Positions 1 to 6,866 of a stretch of 64,000 bases of DNA are shown here, piece after piece. The DNA lies in NCBI GenBank assembly GCA_964404895.1, contig CAYOLV010000002.1:1-64000 (forward strand), read 5' to 3'. The position numbers were made by a program, and so were the translations under genes. The stretch is from JBGSUZ01 sp964404895. Its GTDB lineage: Bacteria > Bacillota > Clostridia > Peptostreptococcales > Acidaminobacteraceae. The notes under the pieces are model-generated. The model saw nothing but the letters and a program-made list of their open reading frames with translations. It was not told the DNA's origin and searched no databases. The number at the start of each line of letters is the position of its first letter. Position 1 is the stretch's first letter.

Positions 1-104
1 CTGTTTAATTTTACTTGACCTTAAAAAAACTGTCCAATTAAGTGTAGACTATTCACTATTTAGATTGGCACTAACAGACGGCTAAATTAATTTGCGAAAA
101 ATTC

Positions 105-968
105 TTGACGGTACCTGAAACCCTATTTGATAAAATGATTGAGAATGTTATGAATGACAATATTAAAGTAGCTATAGAAATAGCCGAATCCATGATTGAT
201 CTTTACCCAGAAAATCTTACAGATTCATTGTACTGGGCGGCATGCTTATATTCTATAGACAAAAAAATAGATAAAGTGGTTCATTGCTTTGATCTAGCAC
301 TGTCAAAAAACATCTGGTGGTCAACTGACTCAATAAGTAAAGAATCAGATTTTAAAAATGTTAGAAGTAATCCTCAATTTATTAATGTTTTACGTCGAAT
401 GGAAAATGTGAGCAGAGATAAAATCGCATGTAGTTCAAGTCATCATATAAAAGTAAAAAACAATTCAACTAGCCAATATATCATAAATCTGCATTGGAAG
501 AATGACTCTGTTGAGAGTTATCGCAAGTATTTTGACAATATTTATTGCGATAGAAAAATTAATGCAATCTACATTCAATCATCAATAGCAGAAAGCAGTA
601 AAGGATTTTCGTGGAATAGCTATGAACGTGCTTATAAAGATATTGAAAATGAATTAACTTACCTTAAGGGAGAAATAACTGTAGTTTCAGGAACATCTCA
701 AGGTGGGAGGATTGCTCTAAGTTACGCAATTGAAAAAGGATATGATTACCTAGGCATCATGCCAGCATTAAACGCACCTGAAATTGAGATTAATGTAGGT
801 ATAAGTTATTGCTTTATTATTGGAGATAAAGACGACTACTATGGTAACGTTTCAGAATTACATAAACGAATACTGGAAATGGGCGGAAAATCAAAATTGA
901 TTGTGATGCAGGGAATTAGTCACTACTTTCCAGATAATTTTATGGAATACTACAATCAGGTGTTGTAA
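105..968 (+). CDS. Alpha/beta-hydrolase with TPR-like N-terminus
   Basis: The product has 287 residues. Residues 1-95 are helical and TPR-like (repeated Ala/Leu/Tyr spacing around residues 36-68). The second half looks like an alpha/beta-hydrolase: a nucleophile elbow GTSQGG with Ser198, acidic residues after a beta strand (GDKDD, 240-244), and a late His273 in GISHYF that would complete the triad. The substrate is unknown; a serine esterase or peptidase is the family expectation. The start is uncertain. TTG at 105 and ATG at 135 are in frame and neither has a clear ribosome-binding site, so the 5' end may be truncated. A boundary repeat begins 12 bases after the stop. The gene is AT-rich like its neighbours up to 7.4 kb. 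Confidence 0.6.
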   Translation: MTVPETLFDKMIENVMNDNIKVAIEIAESMIDLYPENLTDSLYWAACLYSIDKKIDKVVHCFDLALSKNIWWSTDSISKESDFKNVRSNPQFINVLRRMENVSRDKIACSSSHHIKVKNNSTSQYIINLHWKNDSVESYRKYFDNIYCDRKINAIYIQSSIAESSKGFSWNSYERAYKDIENELTYLKGEITVVSGTSQGGRIALSYAIEKGYDYLGIMPALNAPEIEINVGISYCFIIGDKDDYYGNVSELHKRILEMGGKSKLIVMQGISHYFPDNFMEYYNQVL

Positions 969-979
969 TGAAAACCAGC

Positions 980-1098
980 ACTTAACTCCGAACTTACGCC
1001 ATTGCCTATTGTCATGTCTTTTGCGCATGCAAAAGCCCCGCCAACTTGCCGCTGCGGCGTCAAGCACGGCAACGTCGTAAGTTCGTCTCTCGTTTTAT
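980..1098 (+). repeat. attC-like boundary repeat 1, with extended inverted structure
   Basis: The motif TAACTCCGAACTTACGCC starts at 983. Its internal CGAACTTACG (989-998) has a perfect inverted partner CGTAAGTTCG at 1076-1085. Between the arms lie a perfect hairpin CTTTTGC/GCAAAAG (about 1018-1035) and a GC-rich inverted repeat (about 1043-1064). The whole piece could fold into one long cruciform. The 7-mer ACTTAAC (980-986) fits the integron core RYYYAAC. The matching GTTRRRY at the other end (GTTTTAT, 1092-1098) is imperfect. I infer an attC-like recombination site or a structured mobile repeat; no integrase gene is in the window. Confidence 0.6.
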
Positions 1099-1208
1099 GA
1101 CATTTGTAACTCCATACATATTTTCAATCAAAATAAAGTTAATTTCAAACTGAAACCAAAATAAGTGCTAACTAAAGAATTATTAATTACTTAATGATTG
1201 GAGTAGTT

Positions 1209-1745
1209 ATGATGTTTAGAAGTGATTTAGCAAGTGTAGCAGTTAAAAATGCATATTACCCGTTTCATGGGAATATAATGGGTTTAGAAAGTAACCTTCA
1301 GCCAATTGCAGATTTATTTCCAAAATGGGATTTGACTAATTGGGACAATAAATGGTGTGCAGCATTTGTATTTTATTGCTGCATCGAAACTGGATATGAT
1401 ATTCCAGTTAAGCATTCTCACGAGAGCATTAATTGTAATTTTGCAGGTTGTTCTGCATGGGAGAAATGGGCAAGTATAGAAGATAACGACTTTTATTATA
1501 AGTATAATTCTGCAGATTTTGAACCACAAATTGGAGATATCGTGTTATATGATAACGTATTTATAGATCAAGAACATGATCATATTGGAATTATTGTAGA
1601 TACAAGTCAAGACTATTTGAGGGTAGCAGAAGGAAATATCAACAATATATCGTCTGTAGTGAGAAGGCCTCTTAATTCAAAAATTCGTGGATTCATAAGA
1701 ATACCAGATCGGATTCATAAAAGTTTTATTCAGATGGAAACGTAA
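1209..1745 (+). CDS. CHAP-domain (NlpC/P60-like) amidase
   Basis: A protein of 178 residues with CHAP/NlpC-P60 cysteine peptidase motifs. The catalytic Cys sits in KWCAAFVFYC (Cys50 from this start), the His in HDHIGIIV (about residue 125), and a polar third residue lies in AEGNINN (about 141-145). These enzymes cleave amide bonds in peptidoglycan stem peptides or related isopeptides. No signal peptide or cell-wall-binding repeat is visible, so export is not shown and a cytosolic or cassette-borne role is possible. I chose ATG 1209 because TGGAG (1199-1203) lies five bases upstream; ATG 1194 would precede that site. It is followed by an IS3 remnant. Confidence 0.65.
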   Translation: MMFRSDLASVAVKNAYYPFHGNIMGLESNLQPIADLFPKWDLTNWDNKWCAAFVFYCCIETGYDIPVKHSHESINCNFAGCSAWEKWASIEDNDFYYKYNSADFEPQIGDIVLYDNVFIDQEHDHIGIIVDTSQDYLRVAEGNINNISSVVRRPLNSKIRGFIRIPDRIHKSFIQMET

Positions 1746-1764
1746 TAAACTGGACTATTATCAT

Positions 1765-2164
1765 AAAAGTGCAGTCAATTTACTAGTATTGATTATAGAA
1801 AGACCTTAGCCCAATATGGTGCAACACAAAATATGCGTGACACCGGTCGATGCTATGAAAATGCAAGGATGGAGAGCTTCTTTGCTACTTTGATAAAAGT
1901 GAAACTCAACCGAATCGGAACAGAACATTTCACAAGGCACTAGGTCAAGTCAGTATTCTTCCGTTATATCATGGTTTATCATAATAAACAGCGGATCTAT
2001 ACATCAAACCCACAAGGGCTTCCGCTATTTGTCTATCGTATTCAAAGTTTAGCAAGCAATAAAGCAGCATAAAATGAAAAGTGATCTAAATGAACTCAAT
2101 TTAATTCAATGGGGTTATACCCCTTTATCAATTTAGTGAGTTTGCCGACTGCACTTTTTTGACA
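1765..2164 (+). mobile_element. IS3-family insertion sequence remnant, internally deleted
   Basis: This fills most of the 503-base stretch between the CHAP and metallo-hydrolase genes. A 12-bp perfect inverted repeat (AAAAGTGCAGTC, 1765-1776, and its complement at 2147-2158) bounds it. Inside is only the C-terminal part of an IS3-type OrfB transposase. The left inverted repeat runs straight into the codons for SQFTS of the DDE domain, suggesting a deletion between the left end and the transposase at the shared GCAGTC. No orfA and no complete DDE triad remain, so it cannot move by itself. Confidence 0.6.
1773..2072 (+). pseudogene. IS3-family transposase OrfB C-terminal fragment
   Basis: Reading from 1773 gives SQFTSIDYRKTLAQYG, then the hallmark CYENARMESFFATLIK with the DDE-domain Glu, then YIMVYHNKQRIY and the usual C-terminal end. 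This is the conserved tail of IS3/IS150-type integrase-core transposases. The frame is interrupted by an in-frame TAG at 1941-1943 and resumes directly after it, ending at TAA 2070-2072. The N-terminal two-thirds, including both catalytic Asp residues, is gone. It is a decayed fragment marking past insertion activity in this accessory region. Confidence 0.7.
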
Positions 2165-2248
2165 AATCCACCAATAGCTCATTTCTAATTCTAAATATTT
2201 ATTCAAGAAAAAAAGAGAAATTAATTATCCATTATAGGGAGAGCAACT

Positions 2249-3010
2249 ATGAAAATTATAATTTTAGGGTCTGGAGGAGCAGAAAGGATTCCTAAAGCTT
2301 GCTGTAATTGTAAAGTATGCAACGAGGCAAGGATTAAAGGTTTTCCGTACAAGCGGCTAGGACAATCATTATACATAAGTGACATTTCCATTCTATTTGA
2401 TACACCAGAGGATATCAATGAGTCTCTTAACTCAAATAAGATTGAAATGGTCAAAGGAATCTTTTATTCTCATTGGCATCCGGACCATGTTATGGGGACA
2501 AGAATTGTGGAATTACTTGGCAAAAAAACACAGCCGATTATGTTAAACATTCCAGAGACTTCATTAGAAATAAATATTAATGGGAACTCAATATTAGGAT
2601 ATTATTCGAGTTTGGGAATATGCAATATAACGGACCAGACAATCTCAACTATCGGAAATATTAGCATTGAAAGAATACCATTAACAAACGGTTATGCATC
2701 AGCGTTCTTTATAACAGAAGGTAATACGAAGGTACTCTATTGTCCATGCCATACGAAACATTTACTTATTGAAGAACGATTTATCAGCTGTGATTTATTC
2801 ATTTGTTGTATGGGTGAAATAGCTGCAGAAGAAGATTGCACAGACTTTGAAATAGATACAATGACTAAAATCTCAGAGTTAAAACCAAAACAGAGTATAA
2901 TGACTCATATAGAAGAGAGTTTAGGACTTAGCTTTGATGAGTTTGCAGAAAAAGAAAAAAGCTTGAAAAACTTAAGCTTTGGATATGATGGAATGGAAAT
3001 TATAGTATAA
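2249..3010 (+). CDS. PhnP-like metallo-beta-lactamase-fold hydrolase
   Basis: A 253-residue protein of the metallo-beta-lactamase superfamily, PhnP/tRNase Z-like branch. It starts with the typical strand and glycine turn ILGSGG (5-10) and a CxCxxC structural zinc motif (Cys19, Cys21, Cys24). The catalytic metal motif is H75-W-H77-P-D79-H80. A later Cys-His stretch (about 168-172) and MTHIEE near the C-terminus supply further ligand candidates. Family members hydrolyse cyclic phosphodiesters or RNA; the substrate here is unknown. GGGAGAG precedes ATG 2249. A close paralogue lies at 17429-18271 and aligns without gaps over the first 80 residues. A boundary repeat follows 11 bases after the stop. 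Confidence 0.75.
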   Translation: MKIIILGSGGAERIPKACCNCKVCNEARIKGFPYKRLGQSLYISDISILFDTPEDINESLNSNKIEMVKGIFYSHWHPDHVMGTRIVELLGKKTQPIMLNIPETSLEININGNSILGYYSSLGICNITDQTISTIGNISIERIPLTNGYASAFFITEGNTKVLYCPCHTKHLLIEERFISCDLFICCMGEIAAEEDCTDFEIDTMTKISELKPKQSIMTHIEESLGLSFDEFAEKEKSLKNLSFGYDGMEIIV

Positions 3011-3020
3011 ACGCAACCTC

Positions 3021-3045
3021 ACCTAACTCCGAGCTTACGCCATTG
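3021..3045 (+). repeat. attC-like boundary repeat 2
   Basis: ACCTAAC (3021-3027, fits RYYYAAC) is followed by TCCGAGCTTACGCC and ATTG. It differs from repeat 1 by one base in the TAACTCCGAACTTACGCC core. A small CTTTT-C-AAAAG palindrome at 3063-3073 echoes the larger CTTTTGC/GCAAAAG hairpin of repeat 1. No matching inverted right arm is visible, so the site looks partial or degenerate. It begins 11 bases after the metallo-hydrolase stop. Confidence 0.6.
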
Positions 3046-3109
3046 ATTGTCGAAAATAATTCCTTTTCAAAAGCAGATGTGCAAAAATATAATATATAAA
3101 GGATAAGAG

Positions 3110-4174
3110 ATGAGAAAATACTATCTAGATAATTTACGATGGATCAGCATACTGTTACTGATTCCATATCACACTTGTATGATTTACAATAATTGGGGTG
3201 AAAATTTTTATATAAAAAGTAATGGGATTACTGTACTAAGTGGTTTTAATCAAATATGTTCTCCTTGGTTTATGCCGTTGCTATTTGTAATAGCTGGAGT
3301 AAGCTCTTGTTATGCACTTGAAAAAAGAACATCAACTCAATATCTCAAAGAGAGAGTTACAAAATTGCTTGTACCGCTGATATCAGGAATTTTATTACTG
3401 GTTCCCATTCAAACATATTATGCTGAGAAGTTCCATAATGGCTATGATGGTGGATACCTTCATCAATACATATTATTTTTTACCAAGAAAACAGATTTAA
3501 CTGGAGTAACCGGCGGTTTTACACCTGCGCAATTATGGTTCATTCTGTATTTATTTCTAATTTCAATATTAGCGATGCCGCTCATAAAAAAATACAAAAA
3601 TAGTGGCATAAAATTACCAATCGAAAAGTTGACTCTATTCAGTATATTGCCACTGTTTTTAATCACTGTAGGCATGTCATTCATATTAAATATTGGCGGT
3701 AAAAGTTTGGGTGAATATTTTGCCCTATTTATGCTTGGATATTTAATATTGTCAGAAGATATAATTCAGGAGCTTTTAGATAAAAATAGGTGGTATTTGT
3801 TTTCAGGATTCGTATTATTAACTGCCACGAACTTATATTACCAAAATATGTATATTGTTAATTTTGGAATCCTTTATAGCATTTATTATAAGTTCCTTTC
3901 TTGGATAGGAATATTGACGCTAATGGGTCTAGGAAGACATTATCTGAATTTTCATAATCAAGTTACTCAGTATCTATCCAAATCATCCTTTACTATATAT
4001 ATTTTCCATCAATCAATTTTAATATTAATTGCCTATTATGTATTGCAAGTGACGTCTTTTGTCTTTTTGCAGGTTGTGCTTATTATTACTGGATGTTTTG
4101 CATTAACCATGCTCGCCTACGAAATATTTAAAAGATTATCTATTACAAGATTTTTATTTGCTATAAAAAAATAG
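3110..4174 (+). CDS. Membrane acyltransferase family 3 protein (OafA/OpgC-like)
   Basis: A 354-residue integral membrane protein with about ten hydrophobic segments. The N-terminal signature LDNLRWISILLLIPYHTCMI (6-25) is typical of the acyltransferase 3 family, with the conserved His in the first membrane helix. These proteins transfer acetyl or other acyl groups to surface carbohydrates, peptidoglycan or antibiotics. The acceptor here is unknown, and no glycan gene cluster surrounds it. AAGGATAAGAG precedes ATG 3110. It stands alone between boundary repeats 2 and 3, as a single-gene cassette would. Base composition is AT-rich compared with the region after 21 kb. Confidence 0.75.
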   Translation: MRKYYLDNLRWISILLLIPYHTCMIYNNWGENFYIKSNGITVLSGFNQICSPWFMPLLFVIAGVSSCYALEKRTSTQYLKERVTKLLVPLISGILLLVPIQTYYAEKFHNGYDGGYLHQYILFFTKKTDLTGVTGGFTPAQLWFILYLFLISILAMPLIKKYKNSGIKLPIEKLTLFSILPLFLITVGMSFILNIGGKSLGEYFALFMLGYLILSEDIIQELLDKNRWYLFSGFVLLTATNLYYQNMYIVNFGILYSIYYKFLSWIGILTLMGLGRHYLNFHNQVTQYLSKSSFTIYIFHQSILILIAYYVLQVTSFVFLQVVLIITGCFALTMLAYEIFKRLSITRFLFAIKK

Positions 4175-4314
4175 GCGTTTTCACTTAAAAAAGGGATTAT
4201 TTAAATCTATTACGACTTACTCAAAATGAGTCGACACTAATCCACTTGGATCATGACAATAAAAAGAAAGTAAACGGTGACAAATTATTAAAAGAAGAGT
4301 TGCGAGTCAACGTC

Positions 4315-4339
4315 CCTTAACTCCGAACTTACGCCATTG
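4315..4339 (+). repeat. attC-like boundary repeat 3
   Basis: CTTAACTCCGAACTTACGCC (4316-4335) followed by ATTG matches repeat 1 exactly over the core and continues identically through GCCATTG. It lies 141 bases after the acyltransferase stop and 21 bases before the next start codon. The preceding 140 bases hold a short inverted repeat (CGACT...AGTCG, about 4212-4233) and no gene. The 7-mer ending in AAC is CCTTAAC, one mismatch from RYYYAAC. Confidence 0.6.
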
Positions 4340-4360
4340 ATTCTCAAGGAGCTAATTATC

Positions 4361-5038
4361 ATGAAATATGATTTGGTATGCATAGATATGTTTCAAACAC
4401 TTGTAGATGTGAATTCACGCACGAGAAGTATATGGAAAAGAATTCTAAAAGATTGTTATACAGAAGAACTGGAATGTCAATGTATAAATCAGTTTTCTAA
4501 AAAAGCATTAGGTGGATTCATTCATTATGAAAGTAAAATGGAAACATTTCAGACATTAGAATCGATTTTTTCAAAGTATTTTAAAGAATTATCCAGTGAC
4601 ATTGGAGTAAATTTTGATTACATTGAAGCTACTGAAATATTCTTAAATGAACACAATTACGCTACTGAATATGAAGATACGCAAAGTGTCTTTGAGTTCT
4701 TAAAAAATAGAGTGAGAATATGCCTTGTCAGTGATGCTGATAAAAAAATGATGACACACTTACTTCAAAACTATAGCTTTGATCAGGTATTTATATCAGA
4801 AGATGTGAAAGCATATAAAAACGATCCACAAAATAGAATGTTTAAACAGGTGCTTAACCACTATAAAATTTCGCCAAATCGCGTTTTGCATATTGGAGAT
4901 TCATCGGCAGATATCTATGGAGCTAATCGTGTTGGAATTGATAGTTGTTGGATTAATAGAACAGATCTTGAGTGGACCCATATAAGTAAACCAAAATATG
5001 AAATTAAAACGTTAAATTCAATCGAAAAATTAATTTAA
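4361..5038 (+). CDS. HAD-superfamily hydrolase
   Basis: A 225-residue HAD protein. Motif I is IDMFQTLV: the nucleophile Asp is present, but the usual second Asp (DxD) is Phe, a pattern seen in dehalogenase-like and other divergent HADs. Motif II is LVSDAD, motif III the Lys in VKAYKND, motif IV GDSSAD. Phosphatase activity on small metabolites is the common family role, but losing the second Asp, normally the general acid, makes plain phosphatase chemistry less certain. The start is ATG 4361, eight bases after AAGGAG (4346-4351). An in-frame TTG at 4337 lies inside the boundary repeat and lacks a site. A broken Dabb gene follows 24 bases later. Confidence 0.75.
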   Translation: MKYDLVCIDMFQTLVDVNSRTRSIWKRILKDCYTEELECQCINQFSKKALGGFIHYESKMETFQTLESIFSKYFKELSSDIGVNFDYIEATEIFLNEHNYATEYEDTQSVFEFLKNRVRICLVSDADKKMMTHLLQNYSFDQVFISEDVKAYKNDPQNRMFKQVLNHYKISPNRVLHIGDSSADIYGANRVGIDSCWINRTDLEWTHISKPKYEIKTLNSIEKLI

Positions 5039-5062
5039 ATGAATCTATTGGAGGAAAATTAA

Positions 5063-5235
5063 ATGATAAAGCATATTGCTATGTGGAAACTAGAGGAATC
5101 TGCAGAATTTATTAAAATCATCCAGAACATAAAAAAATAGGTGCTTTTATTGGAAAAGTGAGAACAAATAGAGTCGTAGTAGACTATGAAATATTGAGTC
5201 TGCCGCTTAGTATAAGTAAGGAGAACTATACATGA
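5063..5235 (+). pseudogene. Dabb-family (stress-responsive A/B barrel) gene with internal deletion
   Basis: TTGGAGG (5048-5053) precedes ATG 5063, which encodes MIKHIAMWKLEE, the classic start of Dabb proteins. That frame stops at TAG 5138-5140 after 25 residues. In another frame from 5119, HPEHKKIGAFIGKVRTNRVV and DYE match the C-terminal end of the same family, up to TGA 5233-5235. The two halves overlap in position but the middle of the roughly 100-residue domain is missing. The gene has therefore suffered an out-of-frame internal deletion. The upstream ribosome-binding site is intact, so it was recently functional. Confidence 0.7.
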
Positions 5236-5564
5236 AAACAATATTTCCTGAACCAATACTCAATCTTCCACAAGCAGATATTGATATCAAAGGTATAAAT
5301 GCATATCTATCACAGAGTGAAAATCATCAAATTATATTCATGGAGTTCTCTGAGGATGTTGAATTGCCTGAGCATTCACATGAAAGTCAAATGGGAATTG
5401 TTCTTGAAGGTAGAATTGATTTAATAATAGACGATGTCAAGAACACATATCTAAAAGGTGATAGATACTTTATACCTAGTGGGGTAAAACATTCGGGTAG
5501 AATATACAGTGGATATGCGGATATTACATTCTTCAATCAAAAAGATAGATATAATCCAAAGTAA
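5232..5564 (+). CDS. Small cupin-domain protein
   Basis: A 110-residue single-domain cupin. Motif 1 reads PEHSHESQMGIVLEGRIDL (about 52-70), with His-x-His and a downstream Glu-Gly, and motif 2 reads GDRYFIPSGVKHSG (about 77-90) with the third metal His. Such stand-alone cupins bind a divalent metal and act as isomerases, dioxygenases or simple sensors; the substrate cannot be told. The start overlaps the end of the broken Dabb gene by four bases, and TAAGGAG lies upstream. In the accessory array it sits between the HAD protein and a probable metallopeptidase fragment. Confidence 0.8.
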   Translation: MKTIFPEPILNLPQADIDIKGINAYLSQSENHQIIFMEFSEDVELPEHSHESQMGIVLEGRIDLIIDDVKNTYLKGDRYFIPSGVKHSGRIYSGYADITFFNQKDRYNPK

Positions 5565-5624
5565 AATTTAGAGTTTTTTAAAGAATGAAATGCTAGAAAT
5601 TATTGAAATTTAGGAGATGATTAT

Positions 5625-5906
5625 ATGGACAGCGTGATACTAGAAGAACTTGTAATTCACGAGCTGTTACATATTAAGCTGTGGGGAACGGATCAGATGA
5701 TAGAGTCGTTAATAGACTCAGTTTTTGGACGAGAAGAAAATGATTCAAAACGTGAATTCGCAATGACTCAATTTTTCACAACGCTTGAATCGACTGTAGA
5801 GGATTTAACAAAAGGATACCTCGTAGCAAATGGCAGTAAAGATGATTTGAGTTTTGGAAGAGTTGCAGTTCAGGTTGAGAAAGAGAAAATGCAACAGACC
5901 AAATAA
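5625..5906 (+). CDS. Zinc-metallopeptidase-like protein, probably 5'-truncated
   Basis: A 93-residue protein carrying an HExxH zinc motif in IHELLHIKLW (12-21). The rest is helical and unrecognised. HExxH proteins of the SprT-like or related small peptidase groups normally have about 50-60 residues before the motif, whereas this one has eleven. A TGA closes the frame 19 bases upstream of ATG 5625, and an AGGAG site stands ahead of that ATG, so the short form can be translated. I cannot tell whether this is a minimal protein or the 3' end of a longer gene. A boundary repeat begins two bases after the stop. Confidence 0.5.
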   Translation: MDSVILEELVIHELLHIKLWGTDQMIESLIDSVFGREENDSKREFAMTQFFTTLESTVEDLTKGYLVANGSKDDLSFGRVAVQVEKEKMQQTK

Positions 5907-5907
5907 G

Positions 5908-5931
5908 CATAACTCCGTACTTTAGCCATTG
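5908..5931 (+). repeat. attC-like boundary repeat 4
   Basis: GCATAAC (5908-5914) is followed by TCCGTACTTTAGCCATTG. It keeps AACTCCG, ACTT, GCCATTG and the spacing of repeats 1-3 with a few substitutions. A near-palindrome CAAAAGCTTTG (5944-5954) again supplies the AAAAG/CTTTT loop element. It starts two bases after the preceding stop codon. Confidence 0.5.
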
Positions 5932-6020
5932 ACTAAGACCACCCAAAAGCTTTGTATATTATATTTTGTCGAGTATGCTTTAAAACCTAAAATACGCAAG
6001 GATTAATTCAGGAGGCGCAT

Positions 6021-6518
6021 GTGTATATTGAAACAGAACGATTAATCATTCGAGATTTTACAACGGAAGACCTAGACTTGATTTGTGAAATAAATAATCA
6101 TCCTGAATGTATAAAATTTAATGGTTGGGATTCAATGTCTTTTACTGAATGTGAAAATGTTTTAAACAAATGGATTCATGGCTATGAGGAACATCCACTG
6201 TATGGGGCATTTTGTATAACAATTAAAGATTACATAGGTATTGGAATGGGTTTTATAATGAAATATGATAATGACAACGATTATGAAATTGGTTTTAGAT
6301 TGAGACGAAATGCTTGGGGAAATGGATATGCAACTGAAACAACTAGGGGATTCATACGTTATGCAGCCGAACAGTTAAATGCGTGTCATGTCTGTGCTGA
6401 GGTGGATTCTAACAACGAAAGATCTCTTAATATATTTAGAAAGTTAGGATTTGAAGAATATAATCATCCCGCTGGAGAAGGTGGGAAAATGTTTAAATAT
6501 CGACTTGAAGGGGCTTAA
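6021..6518 (+). CDS. GNAT acetyltransferase (RimJ/RimL type)
   Basis: A 165-residue GNAT of the RimJ/RimL-like group. It opens with IETERLIIRDFTTEDLD, the usual first strand and helix, and has the acetyl-CoA pyrophosphate loop in RRNAWGNGYATE (about 93-104). NNERSLNIFRKLGFEEYN near the C-terminus is the typical motif B. The acceptor amine is unknown. The start is GTG 6021 with GGAGG five bases upstream; the nearby ATG at 6019 is out of frame. The next small gene begins five bases after its stop, so the two are likely cotranscribed. It lies between boundary repeats 4 and 5. Confidence 0.8.
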   Translation: MYIETERLIIRDFTTEDLDLICEINNHPECIKFNGWDSMSFTECENVLNKWIHGYEEHPLYGAFCITIKDYIGIGMGFIMKYDNDNDYEIGFRLRRNAWGNGYATETTRGFIRYAAEQLNACHVCAEVDSNNERSLNIFRKLGFEEYNHPAGEGGKMFKYRLEGA

Positions 6519-6522
6519 TGAA

Positions 6523-6768
6523 ATGGCAATAGACAAGCGGAAAATATTAGAAAGTGAACCATTTAGCTATCAAATTACTAAAGACAAGAAGGTAAGGTTG
6601 TTTTACAAGGATAAAGAAGTAAAAATCATCAGCAATAATACTGCAATGAGCTTCATCGAAAAAATAAAAGACCTTCCAGTTAGTGAACAACAACTGGTAA
6701 TGGCAAAAGTGACTGGAAATTTCAAACATGGTAATGAAAAGATGAATAAGGAACGAAATAAAGATTAA
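6523..6768 (+). CDS. Conserved small protein of unknown function
   Basis: An 81-residue soluble, lysine-rich protein. It begins MAIDKRKILESEPFSYQ and ends with a run of the form LVMAKVTGNFKHGNE. From memory, similar proteins with the same K-x-TGNFK-GNE ending occur in Clostridia and bacilli, none with a known function that I can name. I chose ATG 6523, which has GAAGGGG upstream; a longer in-frame reading would lie inside the GNAT gene. It follows the GNAT by four bases and precedes boundary repeat 5. Confidence 0.6.
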   Translation: MAIDKRKILESEPFSYQITKDKKVRLFYKDKEVKIISNNTAMSFIEKIKDLPVSEQQLVMAKVTGNFKHGNEKMNKERNKD

Positions 6769-6801
6769 AGAAAAATCAAGCACCTATACGATCTTAACGG
6801 A

Positions 6802-6825
6802 AAATAACTGGAACTTAGCCATTAT
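6802..6825 (+). repeat. attC-like boundary repeat 5 (most diverged)
   Basis: AAATAAC (6802-6808) is followed by TGGAACTTAGCCATTAT. Relative to the other copies, CCG has become GG and one base before GCC is lost, but AACT, GAACTTA and GCCATT keep their order. It lies 33 bases after a stop codon and 42 bases before the next start. Confidence 0.4.
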
Positions 6826-6866
6826 GACCCGTGTGTACACAATAAAATATTGAGGAGGCCTTTACA

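Noticed and set aside
1..60. Possible insertion-sequence end at the window start
   Set aside because: CTGTCCAATTAAGTGTAGAC looks like a transposon end, but only one end is in the window and no transposase is seen, so it cannot be supported.
1209..1745. CHAP protein as a phage endolysin in a prophage
   Set aside because: No holin, no cell-wall-binding domain and no phage structural genes are nearby.
2221..2454. Minus-strand reading frame opposite the metallo-hydrolase start
   Set aside because: It has no ribosome-binding site and overlaps a strongly supported gene.
5063..5140. Short Dabb frame as a selenoprotein
   Set aside because: The interrupting codon is TAG, not TGA, and the continuation is in another frame with the domain middle missing.
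980..6825. The five repeats as a CRISPR array
   Set aside because: Spacing is 0.9-2 kb and irregular, with whole genes between copies; there are no uniform spacers and no cas genes.
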